Source: Peristeroidobacter soli
GTDB taxonomy: Bacteria; Pseudomonadota; Gammaproteobacteria; Steroidobacterales; Steroidobacteraceae
Reading direction: 5' to 3'
NCBI RefSeq assembly: GCF_004138485.1
Contig: NZ_ML142848.1
Location: forward strand, 248,001-312,000
Length of the DNA: 64,000 nucleotides
The position numbers and the translations under genes were made by a program. Below, one piece after another: positions 18,117 through 31,705 of the stretch; position 1 is the stretch's first letter; each line of letters opens with the position of its first letter. Under the pieces are notes generated by a model, which was given only the letters and a program-made list of their open reading frames with translations, was not told the DNA's origin and did no database searches.

Positions 18117-19345
18117 TGCCGCGGCTCCTTCGCATCGCCCGACAGCCGCGACACCGTCGATCTGAGGCTCGCCTCCGAATCGATCAGGAACTGACCTGAC
18201 AGCACGATCGACTGCCCTTCCGTCAGCCCGGAGAGAATCGCCGTCTTACCATTCGCTTCCGCTCCGACGCTGACGTTCACAACGTCGAAGCCACCTGCTT
18301 CGCGCGCCACGACGACCACCGTGCGCTCCCCCGTCATGATCACCGCTTCGCTTGGAACCAAGAGCTGTTCCCGACCTGCGTTACCCGCGAACTCGAGCGA
18401 AACGAACATGCCGGGCGCGAGTTTGAACGCCGGGTTCTCGATCTCGATGCGGACCGGCAGCGTGCGTGTCTGTGGCTCGATCTCTGGCAACAGCGCCACC
18501 ACGTGGCCTTTGAAGCTCACGCCTGGCCACGCCGTGGCGTGAGCAGTCGCGCTCGACCCAATCGGGATCGATGCAACCTGCGCCTCGGGCACCTGGGCGT
18601 TGGCCCACACCGTCGTCAGTCCATTGATTCGGAACAGTGCCGCGCCCGCTGGAAACGCAGCACCCTCACGCACAGCAAGCTCCGCCACGACGCCATCGAC
18701 GGGCGCCACCACTGTCGTCGTCGCATTCGTGTGACGGTTCTTCTCCAGATCGAGAATCGTGGACTCGGGCACACCGAGCACTGCGAGTCGTCGCCTGGCA
18801 GCTTCACGAATTCCCTGCCCGCGCTCCGACTGAGCATCGAGCAGCGTGAGATATTCCTCCTGCGCGGCGAGCCATGCCGGCGACTGAATATCGACAAGCG
18901 GTTGACCGCGACGCACGCGCTCCAGTACGGACTTCACATGGAGTCGAATGACATAGCCTTCGACGCGAGACTGCACGACTTCGAGCAGGCGCTCATCAAA
19001 GGCAACGTTGCCCACCGTGCTCAATCGCGACTGCAGAGCCCCTTTCTCCACCGTTCCCAGCCGAATGCCTAGATTCTGTGAGACAGCCGGACTCACCGTC
19101 ACTTGCGTACCGCTCACTTCGTCGTCCACGTATACGGGCACCAGATCCATGTCCATGAACGGCGACTTGCCTGGCTTGTCGAAGCGCGATCCCGGCGACA
19201 TGGGGTCGTGCCAATAAAGTACTTTGCGTTCGGCCTGCTCCACGGCGATCTCGCTCGACGGACGCCGTGAAATCGCGACGCCGACAGCCACTCCGATCAG
19301 CAACGCAACCATCGCAGCTGCAATCAATTTATAGTCGCGGCTCAT
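18113..19345 (-). CDS. cusB: CusB-type periplasmic adaptor (membrane fusion protein)
   Basis: About 410 residues. ATG 19343-19345 overlaps the cusC stop (ATGA) and has GGAG nine bases upstream. One N-terminal membrane helix ([19 protein letters not shown]) is followed by the heavy-metal-binding segment YWHDPMSP...[13 protein letters not shown], whose methionines correspond to the metal-binding N-terminus of E. coli CusB. Then come the barrel-sandwich and coiled-coil parts ([44 protein letters not shown] broken into its halves) and a beta-barrel ([24 protein letters not shown]). It bridges CusA and CusC and hands metal to CusA. Confidence 0.94.
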   Translation of the reverse strand: MSRDYKLIAAAMVALLIGVAVGVAISRRPSSEIAVEQAERKVLYWHDPMSPGSRFDKPGKSPFMDMDLVPVYVDDEVSGTQVTVSPAVSQNLGIRLGTVEKGALQSRLSTVGNVAFDERLLEVVQSRVEGYVIRLHVKSVLERVRRGQPLVDIQSPAWLAAQEEYLTLLDAQSERGQGIREAARRRLAVLGVPESTILDLEKNRHTNATTTVVAPVDGVVAELAVREGAAFPAGAALFRINGLTTVWANAQVPEAQVASIPIGSSATAHATAWPGVSFKGHVVALLPEIEPQTRTLPVRIEIENPAFKLAPGMFVSLEFAGNAGREQLLVPSEAVIMTGERTVVVVAREAGGFDVVNVSVGAEANGKTAILSGLTEGQSIVLSGQFLIDSEASLRSTVSRLSGDAKEPRQ

Positions 19346-20616
19346 GGCTGAGCGCTCCCCGCGACAGTGCGCGTCGGATAGTTGAGATACGCCAGATAGG
19401 CCCACGCAGCGCCGAGATCCGCCAGCACCTTTGCGTGCTCGCGCTCGAGCGCGAACTCATCGATCCGCGCGTCGAGCACTTCAGCGATGGCTGTCTGGCC
19501 CGACTGGAATCCTGCGAGCGTTGCCCGCGATCGCTCGCGCGCTATCGGCAATCGGTCCCGCTCCAGTAGTTGAATGCGTGCGCGTGCGCTCTCCCAAACC
19601 TCCAGCTGTTGGGCCACCTCCGCCGTGTGCATGCGAAGTTGCGCCTCCCGTTCGCTTCGCAACTGCTCCAGCTCGGCATGGCGCGCGGCGATGACAGGGT
19701 CCTGTCGAGTACCGCCAAAGATCGGCAGCCCAACGCGCACCTGAAACGACACCATGTCGCCGTACACATCGCCGCGCTTGCCGTAGGAGAGCTCCGTTGT
19801 GATATCCGGCCGCTTCTGCGCACGGGCGAGATTGAGACGCGCATCGGCGGCTGACAGCTCAGCGTCCAATGTTTCCAATGCGACGTGTTGATGAATCGAG
19901 GCGAGCAGGACCTCACGCGGCGCTGGGAGCTGATCGACAGGACCCGGCGCGGACAGCTCACGACCTGCATCGTCACCCAGCCATCGAGCCAGCTCGATCC
20001 TTGCAATCTTTTCGATGCGACGCGCTTCGAGCAGTCGATCTTCGAATTCGCCAACAGCCGACGCCGCCGCGAGTGCATCCGCCGCCGTGCCCCGGCCGCT
20101 CGCCAGAGCAGTCCGTGCGACTTCGGCTTGCAACATGACCTCCGGACGACTCTCCTCCAGACTCAAGGCCACCTTCTGTGCCGCATACACGTCGAACCAG
20201 GCGCGGCTCACCTGCACGGCGATTTCCTGCTGTTCCTGCAGGGACCTTGCCCGAGCGGTTTTTATCTGAGCCTCGGCCTGCTCGCGTTCCGAAGCACGCT
20301 TGCGTGAATTCGGGAACGTTTGCATGACGCCGATCTCGCGCATCGTCATCTCCTCGCGATCGAAGCTCCAGGCATTGCGGCCTTCCATGGGCACGTTCAC
20401 TGCCCCCACCAGCAGTTCCGGATCCGGCAACCGGCCCGCAGCGACAGCTGCGTGCTGAGCGGCTTCAACCATTGCCGCTCGCGCCTGCAATTCCGGCGCA
20501 CGGTGCAGGGCCAGCTCGATGGACTGTTCGAACGACAAAGGATCGGAATACGCCGCAGTCGCGGGCATGAGAACGAGCGCTGTCGCGAGCAACGCGCTCA
20601 GGGACCTGACGAACAT
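19342..20616 (-). CDS. cusC: TolC-family outer-membrane channel of the Cus system
   Basis: About 424 residues from ATG 20614-20616, with GAGGA close upstream; it opens a signal peptide (MFVRSLSALLATALVLMPATAAYSD). The rest is an OEP/TolC repeat protein, with two coiled-coil repeats, MREIGVMQTFPNSRKRASEREQAEAQ-type and FQVRVGLPIFGGTRQDP-type strand segments, and a C-terminal SGQTAIAEVLDARIDEFALEREHAKVLADLG helix. No lipobox is seen, unlike E. coli CusC. It forms the exit duct of the CusCBA pump and is translationally coupled to cusB. A 122-bp gap without a gene separates it from the small upstream gene. Confidence 0.9.
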   Translation of the reverse strand: MFVRSLSALLATALVLMPATAAYSDPLSFEQSIELALHRAPELQARAAMVEAAQHAAVAAGRLPDPELLVGAVNVPMEGRNAWSFDREEMTMREIGVMQTFPNSRKRASEREQAEAQIKTARARSLQEQQEIAVQVSRAWFDVYAAQKVALSLEESRPEVMLQAEVARTALASGRGTAADALAAASAVGEFEDRLLEARRIEKIARIELARWLGDDAGRELSAPGPVDQLPAPREVLLASIHQHVALETLDAELSAADARLNLARAQKRPDITTELSYGKRGDVYGDMVSFQVRVGLPIFGGTRQDPVIAARHAELEQLRSEREAQLRMHTAEVAQQLEVWESARARIQLLERDRLPIARERSRATLAGFQSGQTAIAEVLDARIDEFALEREHAKVLADLGAAWAYLAYLNYPTRTVAGSAQP

Positions 20617-20738
20617 ACATTCCTCGTGAGCGCGCACCGACGCGCGCTCGTGAAGCAAATGGAATTGGAATGCGGCAGCCTCGCAGTCGACCGTTACGTC
20701 AACGCGGATGAGCCGCGGGCTTCACATGCCGAGGATAT

Positions 20739-21119
20739 TTAGAGGCGTAGACGCCCGGTGCGCAGGTAGGTGTCCTGCTGAGGAATGATGAGCGGAGGAT
20801 CGATCGGTGCTCTGGACAAGAGCACCGGCGGCGCGCGCGGCATGACGAAGCCCGGCTGCGCACTGCCCTCGGCAGGCAATGATGTTTGCTCGTCGTGGTG
20901 TTGCTGTGTCGAAACTGAGGATGAGTTCGACGTCGCCGCCGGCGCACAACAGACCAGAGCCGCCGGGTCCTGCGCCGGATGGCTCCGCTCAGTTTCGCAA
21001 GGCACGCCTTCCGGACAACAGTCGCGCTGCTCAGGCATGACGCTGCAAGCCAGCGACGGGGTGACCCAGCCACACAGGCTCAGCAACAGAATGCAAAGGA
21101 ACCGCAGGGAGCGACTCAT
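20739..21119 (-). CDS. small exported Cys/Met/His-containing protein heading the cus operon
   Basis: 126 residues: signal peptide (MSRSLRFLCILLLSLCGWVTPSLA) and then a Cys-rich mature part (ACSVMPEQRDCCPEGVPCE and LVCCAPAA), a QQHHDEQ segment, and the tail QQDTYLRTGRLRL. No family is recognised with certainty. Its place as first gene before cusCBA, and its soft-metal ligands, suggest a periplasmic copper/silver ligand or sensor helper. No Shine-Dalgarno is visible; instead a -10-like TAGACT ends six bases before the ATG, which suggests a leaderless mRNA. Confidence 0.7.
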   Translation of the reverse strand: MSRSLRFLCILLLSLCGWVTPSLACSVMPEQRDCCPEGVPCETERSHPAQDPAALVCCAPAATSNSSSVSTQQHHDEQTSLPAEGSAQPGFVMPRAPPVLLSRAPIDPPLIIPQQDTYLRTGRLRL

Positions 21120-21125
21120 GGGCGC

Positions 21126-21131
21126 AGTCTA
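21126..21131 (-). promoter_or_regulatory. -10-like TAGACT six bases before the cus-leader gene start
   Basis: On the minus strand TAGACT is followed by exactly six bases and then ATG. A TTGTAG lies 18 bp upstream as a possible -35. A start point would fall on the start codon itself. Confidence 0.45.
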
Positions 21132-21234
21132 CCGCCCGGAAGAATGGGCCTACAAGGCGACTGGCTCTGAGGACGTCCGTAACAACGCGTAGCGCCCCTG
21201 AAGCCACGGCAGGGTGTGAACCAGTCGGATCCCT

Positions 21235-21257
21235 GGCGGTCCATGCAAGGGACCGCC
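21235..21257. promoter_or_regulatory. inverted repeat in the divergent cus/czc intergenic region
   Basis: GGCGGTCC (21235-21242), seven bases, then GGACCGCC (21250-21257): a perfect 8-bp inverted repeat in the 218-bp gap between the divergent small genes of the cus and first czc units. It could be an operator shared by both units or an RNA hairpin. No gene is seen in 21120-21337. Confidence 0.4.
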
Positions 21258-21325
21258 GACGCCACCGTCCAAGATGAACGTCACAAAGCCGCCATCAAGT
21301 TCGTGAGAAACTGCCCGCCCTGAGG

Positions 21326-21331
21326 CATACT
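21326..21331 (+). promoter_or_regulatory. -10-like CATACT six bases before the czc-leader gene start
   Basis: CATACT is followed by exactly six bases and then the ATG at 21338. No good -35 is seen at the usual distance, so an activator may be needed. Confidence 0.4.
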
Positions 21332-21337
21332 AACTGC

Positions 21338-21721
21338 ATGTTACGTCACTCCCCCATCGCCAGGCTCCTGTGGCTGCTCGCCATAGCGCTGCTATTGGTG
21401 CGGGTTGGAGAGGCGCATCTGCATCTGTGCCTGGATGGCCAGCAGCAACAATCGGTGGCCGTGCACGTCGAGGACGCGCCGACGCACAGCGGTACCGAAG
21501 CGTCCACCGATGATCACAACGACGTGGATGTCGATCTCTCGGTCGCTCCCTGGGTCAAGAAGATCGGCGTCGACGAACTGCCAGTCATCGTGTTTGCAAG
21601 CATCCTGCTCGCGATGCTGCTGCCGATCACACAGAGCACGCGCCGTCCGGCCCGGCGGGTCATTCCCCCTCTCGCCTCTGTCTTCGATCTCCGTCCGCCG
21701 CTGCGCGGACCGCCTCGCTAA
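21338..21721 (+). CDS. small exported His/Asp-rich protein heading the first czc operon (CzcI-like position)
   Basis: 127 residues. An N-terminal hydrophobic signal (LLWLLAIALLLVRVGEA) is followed by HLHLCLDG, a His/Asp-rich stretch (DDHNDVDVDLS), a second hydrophobic helix (LPVIVFASILLAMLLPI) and the tail VFDLRPPLRGPPR. The tail RPPLRGPP is shared with the protein at 34269-34676, which heads the other czc operon. In Cupriavidus a small His-rich periplasmic protein, CzcI, holds the same position; homology to CzcI is not established. Function is probably metal binding or regulation of the pump in the periplasm. No Shine-Dalgarno; likely leaderless. Confidence 0.7.
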   Translation: MLRHSPIARLLWLLAIALLLVRVGEAHLHLCLDGQQQQSVAVHVEDAPTHSGTEASTDDHNDVDVDLSVAPWVKKIGVDELPVIVFASILLAMLLPITQSTRRPARRVIPPLASVFDLRPPLRGPPR

Positions 21722-21791
21722 ACCTCCGTTCTTCAGTCATTCCCTGTGACGTCACGCGTGTGAACCCGCGCGTGCTGTAGGAGGTTTTTTC

Positions 21792-23063
21792 ATGCGATCG
21801 GCATTTGCACGCGCCTGGGCGTCGTGCGCTCTATTGTTTTTGTCTGTTGTTTGTTCCGCTGAATCGGCCAATCCGGAGGGCGAGCTGACGCTGGCGCGTG
21901 CCATCGACGCCGCCCTGCGCAGCAATCCCGACCTGCTGGCGAGCGCGTATGAATTGAGCGCCGCTCAAGCACGAATCGTGCAGGCGGAGTTGCGACCGAA
22001 TCCGGAATTGGGCGTGGAGCTGGAGAATTTTGCGGGCACCGGTGCGGCTCGGGGAGTCGACTCGCTCGAGACGACGCTCAGCCTCAGCCAGGTCGTCGAA
22101 CTGGGCGGCAAGCGAGGCTTGCGTCGCGCGGCCGCGGAGGCCGATCTGGATTTCACCGGTATCGAACAACGCGCTCGCGAGTTGGATGTCCTGTCGGAAG
22201 TCACGGGGCGATTTATCGATGTCGTCGCCGCGCAGGAAAGGGTTCGCTTCGCCATACAGGCAGCGGCGCTCTCCCAGAAAACGCTCGATGCCATCGGCGC
22301 TCGCGTCGAGGCGGGACGTTCCCCGGAAGCAGAGCGCAGCCGAGCACGGATCGCGCTGACTCGGGCACTCATCGAACAGCGACAGGCGGAAAGCGAGCTG
22401 CGCGCAGCTCGTTACGCTCTCTCCGCCGCGTGGGGCAGCCCCGAGCCCGCATTCACTACGGCCAGAGCAGAGCTATTCGATCTGCGTGCAGTGGAATCCT
22501 TCCAGGCGCTGATGGACCGCCTGGAACAGTCACCCGATTTCACTCGGTTCGCGTCGGAAGCACGCCTGCGCGAAGCGGAGTTGCGACTTGCCCGCGTCCA
22601 GGCTCGGCCGAACCTCACTTTCAGCGTCGGCGTGCGGCGTTTCGAAGAGACCCATGACGCTGCGCTCGTCGCCGGCTTCTCGATGCCGCTACCGGTCTAC
22701 GACCGGAATCAAGGCTCGATTCGGGAAGCGCAAGTCCGGCTCACCCAAACAGACGCGCTTCGCAACGCCGCTCGCATCAAGGCGCGCGCCAGCCTGCTTG
22801 CTCTGTATCAGGAAATGAATACGGATCGCGCTCGCGTCGACACGTTGCGAAACGAGGCCCTGCCTCAAGCGCAACTCGCGCTCGAGCAGACACGCAGCGG
22901 TTACGACCGTGGGCGCTTTTCCTTCCTGGAGCTCATCACGGTCCAGGAGGAACTGCTCGGGTTGCAAGCTGCGGCCATCGATGCCGCCGCCGCCTACCAC
23001 CGCGTGCTGGCTGAGATCGAACGTCTCACCGGCGCCGCCCTCACCCGCCCGATTTCACCTTGA
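21792..23063 (+). CDS. czcC: CzcC-type TolC-family outer-membrane channel
   Basis: 423 residues. ATG 21792 has a near-perfect AGGAGG seven bases upstream. Signal peptide MRSAFARAWASCALLFLSVVCSAES, then the CzcC/OEP fold: LTLARAIDAALRSNPDLLASAYELSAAQARIVQAELRPNP, LENFAGTGAARGVDSLETTLSLSQ, and TRSGYDRGRFSFLELITVQEELL near the end, all usual for CzcC (sequence quoted in pieces). It provides the outer-membrane duct of the divalent-cation RND pump encoded by the next two genes, with a 9-bp gap to the adaptor. Confidence 0.92.
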   Translation: MRSAFARAWASCALLFLSVVCSAESANPEGELTLARAIDAALRSNPDLLASAYELSAAQARIVQAELRPNPELGVELENFAGTGAARGVDSLETTLSLSQVVELGGKRGLRRAAAEADLDFTGIEQRARELDVLSEVTGRFIDVVAAQERVRFAIQAAALSQKTLDAIGARVEAGRSPEAERSRARIALTRALIEQRQAESELRAARYALSAAWGSPEPAFTTARAELFDLRAVESFQALMDRLEQSPDFTRFASEARLREAELRLARVQARPNLTFSVGVRRFEETHDAALVAGFSMPLPVYDRNQGSIREAQVRLTQTDALRNAARIKARASLLALYQEMNTDRARVDTLRNEALPQAQLALEQTRSGYDRGRFSFLELITVQEELLGLQAAAIDAAAAYHRVLAEIERLTGAALTRPISP

Positions 23064-23072
23064 GTTGCCCCC

Positions 23073-27183
<4,111 letters not shown>

Positions 27184-27194
27184 TGAAGCGCCAG

Positions 27195-28553
27195 CTACGC
27201 CGGCCAGCGAATATGCAGCTCGTCGATGACGAAGGCATGCGAGTGCTGGTGCCCGCCGTCGCGCAGGTGAGGATGGTCCGGCGGCAGGTCGTCATGACGA
27301 TGTGCGAGGATTTCCTTGTCACGACGCGGCCAGGCGATCGAGGCAACGAGCACGCCCGCCGCGGCGAGGCCCGTCATCGCCAGCAGCGCCGACGCCGTTC
27401 CCGCCCGTGCGCCCAGCCAGCCCACCAGCGGATAGGCAATCAACCAGCACGCGTGTGACAAAGAGAACTGCGCAGCGAACAGCGCCGGGCGATCTGCTTC
27501 ATGCGAAGACCGACGCAGGAGCCGACCGCCTGGTGTGACCAGAGCCGCGTACGCCGCACCGAGCGCAAGCCAGGCGACTAACAGCATGGGCCAGCGCGAA
27601 GATGAAGACAGCGACGACCACAGCGCCCCTTGCAGCGCCAGCACGAGCGTCAGAGCGACGCCGCCGGTCATCATCACGATACGATCCGACCAGCGCCGCA
27701 GAATGCGGGGTAAACAGAACGCCATCGTCATGGACCCAGCGCCAAACGCCGCGAGCGCCAGCGCGACCGCTCGGTCCGAATGTCCCAGCTCACTACGCAC
27801 GATCACCGCGGTATTCACGATGACCATCGCGCTTCCGGCAGCTGCCGCGAGGTTGAGCGCCATCAGTCCACGCAATCGTGGCGTCAGCAGATAAATTCGA
27901 ATGCCACGCGTGAGCTTCTCTCGAACGGTTGTCTGCAACGTCGGCAAGACAGCCCGTGGCAGCACCACCGAGACAACCAGCAACGCAGAGCCCAGAAAGC
28001 CGAGCGCCGTGCCGACGAACAACGCGTTGTAGCTGACGACAAGCAACAGCACCGCCGCCAGCGCCGGGCTGAGCAGCGTCTCCAGATCATAGGCAAGCCG
28101 CGAGAGCGACAACGCCTTGGTGTAATCCTTCTCCTGCGGCAACACCTCCGGAATGGTGGCCTGGAAGGTCGGCGTGAACGCCGCCGAACAACTCTGCAAG
28201 ACGAAGATCAGCACGTAGATCTGCCAGATCTGGGTAACGAATGGCAGCACGGCAACGACAGCCAGTCGCGCCAGATCGAGCGTCACCAGCAACGTCCGAC
28301 GCGGCAGACGATTCGCGTAGGCGCCCGCGATGGGCGCGATCCCCACGTAAGCAATCATCTTGATCGCCAGCGCGACACCGAGCACGGCGCCGGCACTTTT
28401 CCCAGCGAGGTCGTATGCCAGCAAGCCCAACGCAACGGTGGCCAGCCCCGTCCCGACCAGCGCGACGATCTGCGCCAGGAACAGGTGGCGATACGTGCGG
28501 TCGGCAAGCACCGCGAACAGGGAATCTCCGCTCTTCATAGCCATGCGCGCCAT
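27195..28553 (-). CDS. MFS efflux transporter with His-rich C-terminal tail (NreB-like)
   Basis: About 452 residues with 12 membrane helices (MFS_1/MFS_3 type; DRTYRHLFLAQIVALVGTGLATVALGL start and GRLLRRSSHEADRPALFAAQFSLSHACWL near TM10-11). The cytoplasmic tail is unusually rich in metal ligands: AHRHDDLPPDHPHLRDGGHQHSH. NreB nickel exporters are MFS proteins with His-rich tails, so nickel or cobalt export is plausible, but this is inference from the tail and operon. It is the last gene of the second czc operon, 2 bp after czcA. ATG 28551-28553 is the first start; the ATG at 28542-28544 has a better-placed GAGA and may be the true one. Confidence 0.88.
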   Translation of the reverse strand: MARMAMKSGDSLFAVLADRTYRHLFLAQIVALVGTGLATVALGLLAYDLAGKSAGAVLGVALAIKMIAYVGIAPIAGAYANRLPRRTLLVTLDLARLAVVAVLPFVTQIWQIYVLIFVLQSCSAAFTPTFQATIPEVLPQEKDYTKALSLSRLAYDLETLLSPALAAVLLLVVSYNALFVGTALGFLGSALLVVSVVLPRAVLPTLQTTVREKLTRGIRIYLLTPRLRGLMALNLAAAAGSAMVIVNTAVIVRSELGHSDRAVALALAAFGAGSMTMAFCLPRILRRWSDRIVMMTGGVALTLVLALQGALWSSLSSSSRWPMLLVAWLALGAAYAALVTPGGRLLRRSSHEADRPALFAAQFSLSHACWLIAYPLVGWLGARAGTASALLAMTGLAAAGVLVASIAWPRRDKEILAHRHDDLPPDHPHLRDGGHQHSHAFVIDELHIRWPA

Positions 28554-28555
28554 TC

Positions 28556-31500
28556 TCAGCGCAAAGCCCGCTCCGATCGATAAGCAAGGTTACGGGGGGA
28601 CTGATGCACCAGACTATAGAGCGCAGGCAGCACGATCAACGTCAGCAAAGTGGACGACACGATGCCGCCGATGACCACCGTCGCCAGCGGCCGCTGCACC
28701 TCGCTGCCGATGCCGGTGTTGAAAGCCATCGGCACGAATCCCAGAGCGGCCACCAGCGCCGTCATCAGCACCGGTCGCAGCCGGGTCGAAGCACCCTGAC
28801 GAATCGCCGCCTCGAGCGATACCGCCCGGCTGCGCAACTCGCCGATGAATGTCACCATCACCAGTCCGTTGAGCACGGCGATGCCGGACAGCGCGATGAA
28901 ACCCACGGCCGCTGAAATGGAGAACGGAATGTCGCGCATCCAGAGCGACAGTACGCCGCCCGTCAATGCCAGCGGCACCCCGGAGAAAATGACGGCGGCA
29001 TCCCTCATCGAGCCCAAGGCGAAATACAACAGACCGCCGATGACGAGCAGCGTCAGTGGCACCACCACCCCGAGCCGCTTCGAGGCAGACTCGAGTTGCT
29101 CGAACGTGCCGCCGTATTCAATCCAGTAACCCGCCGGCAATGCGACTCGCTCCGACACAGCTGCACGCACGTCACCCACGAACGAACCGAGATCGCGACC
29201 GCGTACGTTTGCTGTCACGACCACGCGACGTTTGCCGCTCTCCCGATTGATCTGGTTGACGCCCGCTTCCAACTGCAGCTGCGCGATCTCGCCCAACGGC
29301 ACATAGCCGCCCGCTCGCACTGGCACCGGCAGCAGTTGCAACGAATCCATATTGGTTCGTAACTTCTCGGGCAGACGCACGACGATGTCGGAACGGCGGT
29401 CGCCCTCGTAGAACGCGCCGCCCACCGAACCGCCGACGGCAGTGGCGACCAGATCCTGAACCTCGGCTACGTTGATTCCCAAACGTGCCATGGCTTCGCG
29501 CTTCGGCAGCACGGTCATCACCGGCAAGCCAGTGGCCTGTTCGACGGCAACGTCGGCTGCGCCGCTGACGCTCTCGACGGCATCGCCAATCTCACCGCCC
29601 AGTTGCACCAGCGTATCGAAATCGTCGCCAAACACCTTGACCGCGAGCTCGGCACGCACCCCCGCGATCAGTTCGTTGAAGCGCATCTGAATCGGCTGCA
29701 GGAACTCATATCGATTGCCCGGGATCGGCGCGACATGCCCGGCGAGCTCGGCGACGAACCGGGCTGTGGGCTTGTCGGGATCGGGCCATTGATCGCGAGG
29801 CTTCAGGATGATGAAGTTGTCGGCCACGCTCGGCGGCGCCGCTTCGGTGGCGACTTCAGCCGTGCCGATCTTCGCAAACACCCGCTCCACCTCGGGCAAT
29901 TCCTGCACGCGCGCCTCCAGCAATTTTTGCTGCTGGATCGCCTGAGTCAGCGACGTTCCCGGAATGCGCAGGGCATGCATGGCGACGTCGCCTTCGTCCA
30001 GATTCGGAATGAATTCCGTGCCGAGCCGTGTGACCAGCCATCCGCAGAACAAGGTCAGCACCACCGCCGCACTCACCACAGGCCAGCGCAATCGAAGCGC
30101 CAGGCCGATCAGCGGCTCGTAGGCCGAGTTCGCCGCACGCACGATGACGTTGTGCTTCTCCGGCATGGGCTTGCGAAACAGCAACGCGACGCCCGCCGGC
30201 ACGAAAGTCAGCGACAGCATCATGGCGCTGATCAATGCGATGATCACAGTGATCGCCATTGGATGAAACATCTTGCCCTCGACGCCTGTGAGCGCCAGGA
30301 TCGGCAGATACACGGCCGCGATGATGAAGACGCCGAACATCGCCGGTCGCAGCACTTCACGGGTCGCCTCGAACACGATGCTCAGGCGCTCGGACAGCGC
30401 CAGCTCGTGATCCTCGCGAGTCACCGCCAGCGACAGACGCCGCAGACAGTTCTCCACGATGATCACCGCGCCATCGACGATGAGCCCGAAATCGAGCGCG
30501 CCCAGGCTCATGAGGTTGGCGGTGACCCCGCTTTGGACCATGCCCGTGATGGTCATCAGCATGGCCAGTGGAATGACCGCCGCCGTCAGCAGCGCGGCTC
30601 GAACGTTTCCGAGCAGCAGGAACAGAACGACAATGACCAGCAACGCACCTTCGACCAGATTCTTCTCGACGGTGGCGAGCGTCTTTTCGACCAGTCGTGT
30701 TCGATCGTAGACCGCCGTCACCGTGATGCCCTCGGGCAGACTGGCCTTGATCCGATCGAGCCGGTCGGCAACGCGACGCGCGACCTCGCGACTGTTCTCG
30801 CCTATCAGCATGAAGACGGTGCTCATCACGACCTCGCGGCCGTTCTGAGTCGCCGCGCCGGTGCGCAGTTCCTGGCCGATATCCACCGTCGCGACATCTC
30901 GCACGCGAAGCGGCACGCCATCGAGTTCCTTGACCACGATACTCCCGAGGTCCTCGATGGACAGGGCCTGCCCCGGCACTCGCATGAGCCACTGGGCGCC
31001 GTTGTGCTCGATGTAACCCGCGCCACGATTGCCGTTGTTTGTTTCCACGGCTCGCAGCAGATCGGCCTGAGTCAGGCCGTGAGCCAACAGTCGCGCCGGA
31101 TCCGGCGCAATCAGAATCTCCTTGCGATAGCCACCGATCGGATTGACCTCGATCACCCCGGGGACACGCAACAGCTGCGGACGAATGATCCAATCGTGCA
31201 CGGTACGCAGGTCGGTCGGCGTCACCTCGCTGCCGTCGGCATTTCTGGCGCCCGGTTCGGCATCGACCGTGAACATGAAGATCTCGCCGAGGCCCGTGGC
31301 AATCGGCCCCATTACCGGCTCACGTCCTTCCGGCAGGTTGCCGCGCACCGCCAGCATTCGCTCGGCCACCAACTGACGCGCGAAGTAGATATCGGTGCCG
31401 TCTTCGAACACGACAGTGACTTGCGATAGTCCGTAACGCGACAGCGAGCGCGTGTAGGACAGGCGGGGCAGCCCGGCCATCGCGGTCTCGAGCGGCGTGG

Positions 31501-31696
31501 TGATCCTCTGCTCCGCTTCGAGCGGCGTATAGCCCGGCGCCTCGACGTTGACGATCACCTGAACATTGGTGATGTCCGGCACGGCGTCGATGGGCAATCG
31601 CAGGAAACTGAAGACACCGAGCGCTGCGACCAGCAGTGTCGCCAGTATGACCAGTCCGCGGCGGCGGATGGATAGATTCAGGATGCGTTCGATCAC
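28556..31696 (-). CDS. czcA: CzcA-type divalent-cation RND efflux pump (second copy)
   Basis: 1046 residues, clearly paralogous to the pump at 24037-27183: same start style (MIERILNLSIRRRGLVILAT), same [18 protein letters not shown] motif in TM4, same [21 protein letters not shown] and [21 protein letters not shown] blocks, but many substitutions throughout, so it is an old duplication or a separate acquisition. Zn/Co/Cd/Ni type by motif. It lies in the operon small gene-czcC-czcB-czcA-MFS, transcribed toward the first czc operon. Confidence 0.94.
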   Translation of the reverse strand: MIERILNLSIRRRGLVILATLLVAALGVFSFLRLPIDAVPDITNVQVIVNVEAPGYTPLEAEQRITTPLETAMAGLPRLSYTRSLSRYGLSQVTVVFEDGTDIYFARQLVAERMLAVRGNLPEGREPVMGPIATGLGEIFMFTVDAEPGARNADGSEVTPTDLRTVHDWIIRPQLLRVPGVIEVNPIGGYRKEILIAPDPARLLAHGLTQADLLRAVETNNGNRGAGYIEHNGAQWLMRVPGQALSIEDLGSIVVKELDGVPLRVRDVATVDIGQELRTGAATQNGREVVMSTVFMLIGENSREVARRVADRLDRIKASLPEGITVTAVYDRTRLVEKTLATVEKNLVEGALLVIVVLFLLLGNVRAALLTAAVIPLAMLMTITGMVQSGVTANLMSLGALDFGLIVDGAVIIVENCLRRLSLAVTREDHELALSERLSIVFEATREVLRPAMFGVFIIAAVYLPILALTGVEGKMFHPMAITVIIALISAMMLSLTFVPAGVALLFRKPMPEKHNVIVRAANSAYEPLIGLALRLRWPVVSAAVVLTLFCGWLVTRLGTEFIPNLDEGDVAMHALRIPGTSLTQAIQQQKLLEARVQELPEVERVFAKIGTAEVATEAAPPSVADNFIILKPRDQWPDPDKPTARFVAELAGHVAPIPGNRYEFLQPIQMRFNELIAGVRAELAVKVFGDDFDTLVQLGGEIGDAVESVSGAADVAVEQATGLPVMTVLPKREAMARLGINVAEVQDLVATAVGGSVGGAFYEGDRRSDIVVRLPEKLRTNMDSLQLLPVPVRAGGYVPLGEIAQLQLEAGVNQINRESGKRRVVVTANVRGRDLGSFVGDVRAAVSERVALPAGYWIEYGGTFEQLESASKRLGVVVPLTLLVIGGLLYFALGSMRDAAVIFSGVPLALTGGVLSLWMRDIPFSISAAVGFIALSGIAVLNGLVMVTFIGELRSRAVSLEAAIRQGASTRLRPVLMTALVAALGFVPMAFNTGIGSEVQRPLATVVIGGIVSSTLLTLIVLPALYSLVHQSPRNLAYRSERALR

Positions 31697-31705
31697 GATG
31701 ATTCC

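Noticed and set aside
29603-31429. 608-residue plus-strand frame opposite the second czcA
   Set aside because: Low-complexity His/Gln/Arg shadow with no domain; czcA on the other strand is complete.
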